Part shown: piece by piece, positions 61,001 through 64,000 of the stretch
How positions within the stretch are numbered: the first letter of the stretch is position 1
Layout: each line of letters starts with the position of its first letter
From: Mugil cephalus
Lineage: Eukaryota > Chordata > Actinopteri > Mugiliformes > Mugilidae
Direction of reading: 5' to 3'
Length of the DNA: 64,000 bases
NCBI RefSeq assembly: GCF_022458985.1
Contig: NC_061772.1
Location: forward strand, 3,335,501-3,399,500
Program-made: the position numbers and the translations under genes
The notes under the pieces: generated by a model
Told to the model about the DNA's origin: nothing
The model's input: only the letters and a program-made list of their open reading frames with translations
Database searches by the model: none

Positions 61001-63659
61001 GTTTAACGATCAGCAGAGAAGAGTGAATGTTTAAATGGTGATTTCTGGGTTAAATTTACAGTTTGTGGTGTTTCAACAAAATGTAATTAGAAGGTCTGCA
61101 TGTGAATTTGTGCTCTGACAGTGTGCACAATCATTTTAACAGAGACCGTTCCACGAACAGATGCTTTAAGATGAAGAGTGAATAAACTATCTGACGTAGA
61201 TGACAAATTCCTCTGATTGTCTCTTCTTTTTTCTATAGGATCACATCAGCTAACCCTTACCCTCACCTAAAATGGGCTTTGTTTGATTTTGTCTTTTTTG
61301 TGTGATGCTTGATTTCTACTATACTGGGTGGCATCACTAAATAAAGATCTAAACAAACTGATACATTGGCATTGGGATGTGGAGAGAATAAGTGTATTCA
61401 TTTTAAATATATCTTACCTTTCTTGATGGATCCACATCTGTGCAGTCCAGGTTAGTTGTAGATGAAGGGGAAGTAGAGGTGGGAATAGATGTGGTCGGAG
61501 GAACTGAGCTTGAAACTGTGGCCTTTGTGGTACTGAACGTTGTAGTAATAGTGGGTGTTGGTGTTGTGGGACATGGACTGGATTGTGTTTCAACTTTACA
61601 AGATGCATTGCAATATGCAACGTAACACCAGCCTAAACCATCAGTGGCGTTGTACACCAAGTCCCCTGTAAAAACAGATGATTGGTAATGGTTAAGTGCA
61701 CAAAATTAAACTCATACTGACACAGAAACATTTTTATTTTAAGGTTCCATATTACATATTATATTATATATTTATATATTTTTGAAGTAACTGCCATACA
61801 TTCCCTGGATGGCTCTTGTTTAAGATACAAGATACAAAATACAAAGCACAGAATCATTTCATTCTATGCAACTGCTTTCAGTCCTGTTCCAATTAACTAT
61901 TTCAGTGTCTCCAGCTAACAACACAAATGAGCTGCTGTTGGCAACAAAACACACTTGCTGAGGACTTGCTGAGGTAATGCTTGTCCTCTTATGACTTCTA
62001 TGCAGATCTAATTGGCTTGTTCTGATTCACTCTTTTTTTAATCAACTGAGAAAAGAAAGTGAAGAAAGGATAATATTTTTCCAAATTCTGTGTGCCTCCA
62101 GACACACTGTAGGCCTATAAAATATTACTTTAGTGAGGAACAGCTGTGAAAACCCATAGTAATCTACCCTAGCAAAAAAAATGTATATTTTTTGTTATAA
62201 ATCACCTGACTTGAAAATTGTAAATATAGTTACTTTCTTAATGAATGTACAGTATTTTATTAGATAATAATATGTCAATGATTTATTAAAAGTCTTCAAC
62301 TTTATTTTATTTATTTGTTTGATTTATGCTCACTTGCCAAATCATTAGGTACACTAGTGAGAACAAGTGCAGTCCTGCACTAAATCTTAACTTCATCAAG
62401 GTTATGGTAGTCAGCTTTTGTTTTAAGTAAGTGAGAGAGATGTTGATTCAACTATGTTGTCATTTTGAAGTCTGCATTGTACTGTGTTTTACTGACACAT
62501 GTTTTTATTATTTGTATAGAATACTCAATGTGTCGCAATGTTTACAATAAAAGCCCTTAGCTAAAAGTTAAAATTCATTAAACTCAGACCCAGACAGTTC
62601 TTGATGTTAACGTTTTTGTCATGCAGAGGGCAGTAGCAGGACCAGAAGTTCAAACCTGCCAAAAACCTGAGTATGAATGGTGACCCTCTACAAACAGGTG
62701 AGTTTCCAATAACAATCAGTACAAGTCACAATCATATTCTGTGTTTGTTAATTAATGACAGAATATAGTGACATATTGCCTGATCATACTTAATAAAGAC
62801 AATTATAGTAGTATCATTTGATAAAACTTCAAATTTGAGATGTGTTTTTCTCATTCATGGCTAGCATGTTAAAATATGTCATCATTACGTCTAAGTAATG
62901 ACTTTAATAAGAAAATTTTCTATTATGTTTTGGTAGGTAGTTGTCAATTTATACATAAATGATTATTCAACAGATCAATTAACTGAAAAAAAATACAACT
63001 CTTTTGCACATCAATCCTAATTTATAATTTCAAAAAATCAGTTACTGCATTATTACTATTTTATGTAAGATTCTGAGTGAATTGGCATTGTCGATAACAT
63101 AACGGAGTATGAGGCACAATTTAGTACAACTGAAATACAAGATACAAATGGTTAGGTATAGGAAGACCATCTGAAGAAAGCAATCATGAATGACATCATC
63201 ATTTCAAATTATGAATTTTTTGGTATCTCCTACTGTCTCCTACTCTAGTATTTCAGAAAAATATTCAGGGATTAAGAAATATTTTCTTAACTGTTACTAC
63301 TGCAGTTAAGTGGTACTGTATGTTAAGTTGACTGTATGAATTATATGTAAATGTTTTTACTACAATAATGACAAAAAACCAAGCTGCACATGTATAGCAG
63401 GAATAAAATAGAAAAATCACTCACAAATGTATTTATCCTTGAATATACAAAAAAGAAAGAAAAATATGTTAGATGCTAAGATAAAAACAATGATCTAGAA
63501 AGTAAAAAAATAAATGAATAAACAGGAATATATTTGTTGAAGCAGAAAATAACAGTAAATAAATAATAAGTAAATAAAAAAAACAACCTACCAGGATGAA
63601 GTGAAGTTCCGTTGACAGTACAGACACATAATGTTAAGTGTGAAAAAAAGTGGTGAAAC
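47999..63659 (-). CDS. Secreted gel-forming mucin (MUC2/MUC5-type), C-terminal region; 5' part outside window
   Basis: Exons in transcript order: 63659-63592, 61665-61418, 60673-60502, 60318-60074, 59938-59755, 57045-56811, 56586-56414, 56320-56251, 56035-55914, 55799-55768, 55677-55506, 54906-54811, 54349-54309, 53936-51258, 50929-50831, 50546-50418, 50332-50293, 50162-50042 and 48200-47999. Phases agree at every junction from 61665 to the TGA, giving about 1,685 residues. The order of end-of-PTS segment, VWD (D4), C8/TIL, VWC and CTCK aligns exon by exon with human MUC2. These proteins are secreted, dimerise by the cystine knot, and form mucus gels. Conserved Cys and many N-x-S/T sites are visible. 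Position next to tollip suggests a MUC5-like orthologue, but sequence looks equally MUC2-like, so no symbol is given. VWD domains 1-3 and the main PTS region should lie beyond 64000. Confidence 0.93.
48558..49985 (-). mobile_element. Tc1-like transposon with both long inverted repeats, transposase broken
   Basis: Both ends carry inverted repeats of about 200 bp: left 48560-48770, right about 49765-49985, sharing for example 'cacacttaaatgtttcagatcatcaaac' and its reverse. The ends begin near GTGTT(A/G)..AAAAGTGTT. Between them, on the - strand, lies a decayed transposase gene; the longest open piece (49415-49119) includes WDPWENTLWT and GGGSVMVWGCFAASRPGRLA. Frameshifts and stops break the rest. 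It sits in the intron between the last two mucin exons and is the most complete transposon here. Confidence 0.9.
50418..50929 (-). CDS. Mucin exons: final VWC-like module
   Basis: Exons 50929-50831 and 50546-50418. They read GYEYQTVPDKCCGMCVQKSC, then NNGTIYIE, and after the intron VNSTYIDPGDRCVEYTCEKI through CPAFNPLDCEP. This corresponds to the MUC2 stretch GFELMEAPGECCKKCEQTHC and the following C-rich segment. It follows the PTS exon directly and supplies the last part of the VWC repeats before the cystine knot. Confidence 0.88.
51258..53936 (-). CDS. Mucin giant exon: about 52 T/P/S-rich tandem repeats inside a VWC module
   Basis: One 2,679-bp exon (893 codons, phase 0 both ends) after an attttatag acceptor. 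It starts PGAKIPTTDTTSEPPIETPI, continues with about 52 copies of a 12-17-residue unit A-P-S-G-(A/V)-(G/E)-Q-P-S-(E/K)-T-T-(T/R-K)-T-n, and ends TFKPGPCQECYCGPKVDPVT through CNTNCSE. Thr, Ser and Pro dominate, as expected for dense O-glycosylation. The preceding exon ends KGVCVYNMTEYK and the array is followed by the module's remaining cysteines, so the array interrupts one VWC domain. The N-terminal copies often carry R-K (TTRKTTT); the C-terminal third does not. No stop or frameshift is present. The repeat is also open on the + strand, which is an artefact. Confidence 0.93.
54309..55799 (-). CDS. Mucin exons: VWC modules preceding the PTS array
   Basis: Exons 55799-55768 (ECVGPDGDPKN), 55677-55506 (PGDTWESNCENCTCDVDSMG through EGCCTTQLC), 54906-54811 (ECNRNTCPSSSNCSLGFQLN through GICCQSYEC) and 54349-54309 (VPKGVCVYNMTEYK). 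They follow human MUC2 segments GCVGPDNVPREFGEHFEFDC and CKCNTSLCKEKPSVCPLGFE in order. The last 41-bp exon starts the VWC module that the giant exon interrupts. Confidence 0.9.
55030..55097. repeat. (TAG)n-type microsatellite
   Basis: Runs of GTAGTAGTAG with a few interruptions in a mucin intron. Confidence 0.85.
55914..57045 (-). CDS. Mucin exons: end of D4, C8 and TIL region with a small Thr-rich insert
   Basis: Exons 57045-56811, 56586-56414, 56320-56251 and 56035-55914. They read GTCDNSQTNDCRSPNGQVES, then a Thr run (TPTTTPTTTTTTTTTTVSTT), then PPCKPPICDLL; next FAPCHSIIPPGRFVTSCRDD and CSLEGVCIDWRNYTDGLC (C8 domain); then KVYRACGPSVEPTC and EGCFCPEGTTLFNTVYKTCV (TIL). The order equals MUC2 after D4. 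The Thr run sits where MUC2 has a short Ser/Thr/Pro linker. Confidence 0.9.
57105..57185 (+). repeat. Dispersed fish repeat tail
   Basis: 'aagcgtcttgagacgatttgtattgttattggcgctatataaataaaactgaaatgaattga' matches the common 3' tail of teleost retroposons ending in a degenerate (gaatt)n. Located in a mucin intron. Confidence 0.5.
57625..59434. repeat. Older repeat interrupted by the hAT insertion
   Basis: Text before the hAT ('gggaatctcgattttggttcatttagaa') and after it ('atttagaacgatacgatccgagacgattcag') reads on as one sequence typical of a teleost DNA repeat with 'aatctcgatt...cgatacgatcc' ends. The right part closes with 'gaatcgttacacccctac' at about 59434. Outer limits and superfamily are uncertain. 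Confidence 0.45.
57661..58721 (-). mobile_element. hAT-superfamily deletion derivative with 8-bp target duplication
   Basis: The 1,061-bp element begins CAGGCATGTCAAAC and ends in the reverse complement of the same 14 bases. It is flanked on both sides by the identical octamer ATTTAGAA (57653-57660 and 58722-58729), the 8-bp duplication expected of hAT elements. On the - strand near 58376-58190 it encodes the start of a hAT-type transposase (MALSKKRRVDTECRVFQEKW, then FTEVHAKTVCLVCNQQVAVF), resembling GTF2IRD2/EPM2AIP1-like BED proteins. A stop follows after RRHSS and the remaining catalytic part is missing. Located in a mucin intron. Confidence 0.88.
59755..60318 (-). CDS. Mucin exons: VWD (D4) domain lacking the GDPH motif
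   Basis: Exons 60318-60074 and 59938-59755. The first starts VCAVWGGSHYMTFDGSSYTF and continues to NHYCDPLDSTFCPQALNVTY; the second has ISTKVIYRGTSFTISIPNSL and ends FGGNTEGQCG. This is a von Willebrand type D domain matching MUC2 D4, where the start reads CTGWGDPHYVTFDG. Here G-G-S-H replaces G-D-P-H. Confidence 0.93.
60502..60673 (-). CDS. Mucin exon: Cys-rich segment before D4
   Basis: The exon reads NGQSWNNGNCTTATCINGNI, then VARSPCTTPPQPICANGHKV and VKVYDDDGCCFQYECE. It corresponds to MUC2 ENETWWLCDCFMATCKYNNT through DPDGCCWHWECDC. Phase 0 entry and a one-base exit match the next exon. Confidence 0.92.
61418..61665 (-). CDS. Mucin exon: Cys-rich segment with short PTS linker
   Basis: The exon reads DLVYNATDGLGWCYVAYCNA then SCKVETQSSPCPTTPTPTIT, a Ser/Thr/Pro-rich linker, and NLDCTDVDPSRK. 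It aligns with MUC2 EEVYNGTYGDTCYFVNCSLS and its following PTS-like linker ending ECPDFDPPRQ. It is preceded by the candidate exon at 63592-63659. Confidence 0.9.
61666..63591. other. Mucin intron without recognisable genes
   Basis: AT-rich DNA with no supported ORF, RNA gene or identified transposon, between the exon at 61665 and the one at 63592. Confidence 0.6.
63592..63659 (-). CDS. Mucin exon, left-most readable (upper boundary uncertain)
   Basis: On the - strand LCVCTVNGTSLHPG is followed by the donor G|gtaggttg; joined to the next exon it gives HPGDLVYNATDG, in frame. It resembles MUC2 LICCVLNDTYYAPGEEVYN. The 5' boundary is placed at the nearest upstream AG (63660/63661) but the pyrimidine tract there is weak, so the exon may be longer or differently bordered. 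Confidence 0.6.
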
Positions 63660-64000
63660 CTTAGTTTGATGAATGATAGTTAGACGAAGTTTGTAGTAAA
63701 TAAAATTTGTTCCGAAGTTGTTATTTACAATGATTAGTAGATATTTGTGAAAAGTTGAAAGATTTAAATTAATTATTAATTAAAAGTTGTATTTAAATGT
63801 GTATTTGTAAATGTTTGTAAGTCCCATAGTAGTATTATTTGTGACAACTATTTAGTGGTTTGTAAAACTGTGCTGTTATTATGAGGTTTAGTTCGACAAA
63901 CTTGTTTCCCTGAAGTTGTTTCCAGTTGTTGTTGTATCCTGTGATATTATAGTAGTTAAAATATAGTATTATTTGAGTTTTATAAAATGTGTTTTTAGTT

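Overview
The window is vertebrate nuclear DNA, almost certainly from a teleost fish. It has AT-rich introns with GT/AG borders, several families of decayed Tc1-like and hAT elements, and genes whose exons translate into close matches of conserved vertebrate proteins. No bacterial, organellar or viral genes are seen. All product names rest on recognising the translated exons; no search was run.

Layout, left to right. (1) 47-821, + strand: the last two coding exons of vps35 (retromer core), whose 5' part lies outside the window. (2) 3862-9879, +: mtfmt, mitochondrial methionyl-tRNA formyltransferase, complete in nine exons (379 aa). (3) 17902-32716, +: celf1, an RNA-binding splicing and mRNA-decay regulator with three RRMs, complete in thirteen coding exons (511 aa). 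It has a tandem NAGNAG acceptor and a candidate 21-nt microexon. A long 3' UTR may run to about 38.96 kb. (4) 39370-39520, -: two decayed tRNA-like sequences (initiator Met and Arg-CCT), beside a short LINE-like coding fragment. (5) 40326-46332, +: tollip, complete in six exons (275 aa). (6) 63659-47999, -: the C-terminal part of a secreted gel-forming mucin of the MUC2/MUC5 type. Nineteen exons are readable; the N-terminal D domains and the main PTS region lie beyond the right edge. Tollip and the mucin point tail to tail, the same arrangement as TOLLIP/MUC5B on human 11p15.5, so the neighbourhood looks anciently conserved.

The most striking object is a 2,679-bp mucin exon (51258-53936, -). 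It encodes about 52 tandem copies of a Thr/Pro/Ser-rich unit (A-P-S-G-x-x-Q-P-S-E/K-T-T-n). The array is in frame inside a von Willebrand factor C module: the module's first half is in the preceding small exon and its second half follows the array within the same exon. In human MUC2 the corresponding stretch has no such insert. The D4 domain of this mucin also reads G-G-S-H where MUC2 reads G-D-P-H, so the known autocatalytic Asp-Pro cleavage site is lost. The chain ends in a run of five arginines.

Mobile DNA lies mainly in introns and intergenic space. It includes one Tc1-like element with both long inverted repeats, at least five other Tc1-like remnants from several families, a roughly 1.06-kb hAT derivative with a perfect 8-bp target duplication inserted in an older repeat, and a roughly 590-bp MITE-like element. 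Splice coordinates are my own reading and were checked by reading-frame closure: the exon sums of mtfmt, celf1 and tollip are divisible by three, and mucin exon phases agree at every junction from 61665 to the stop.
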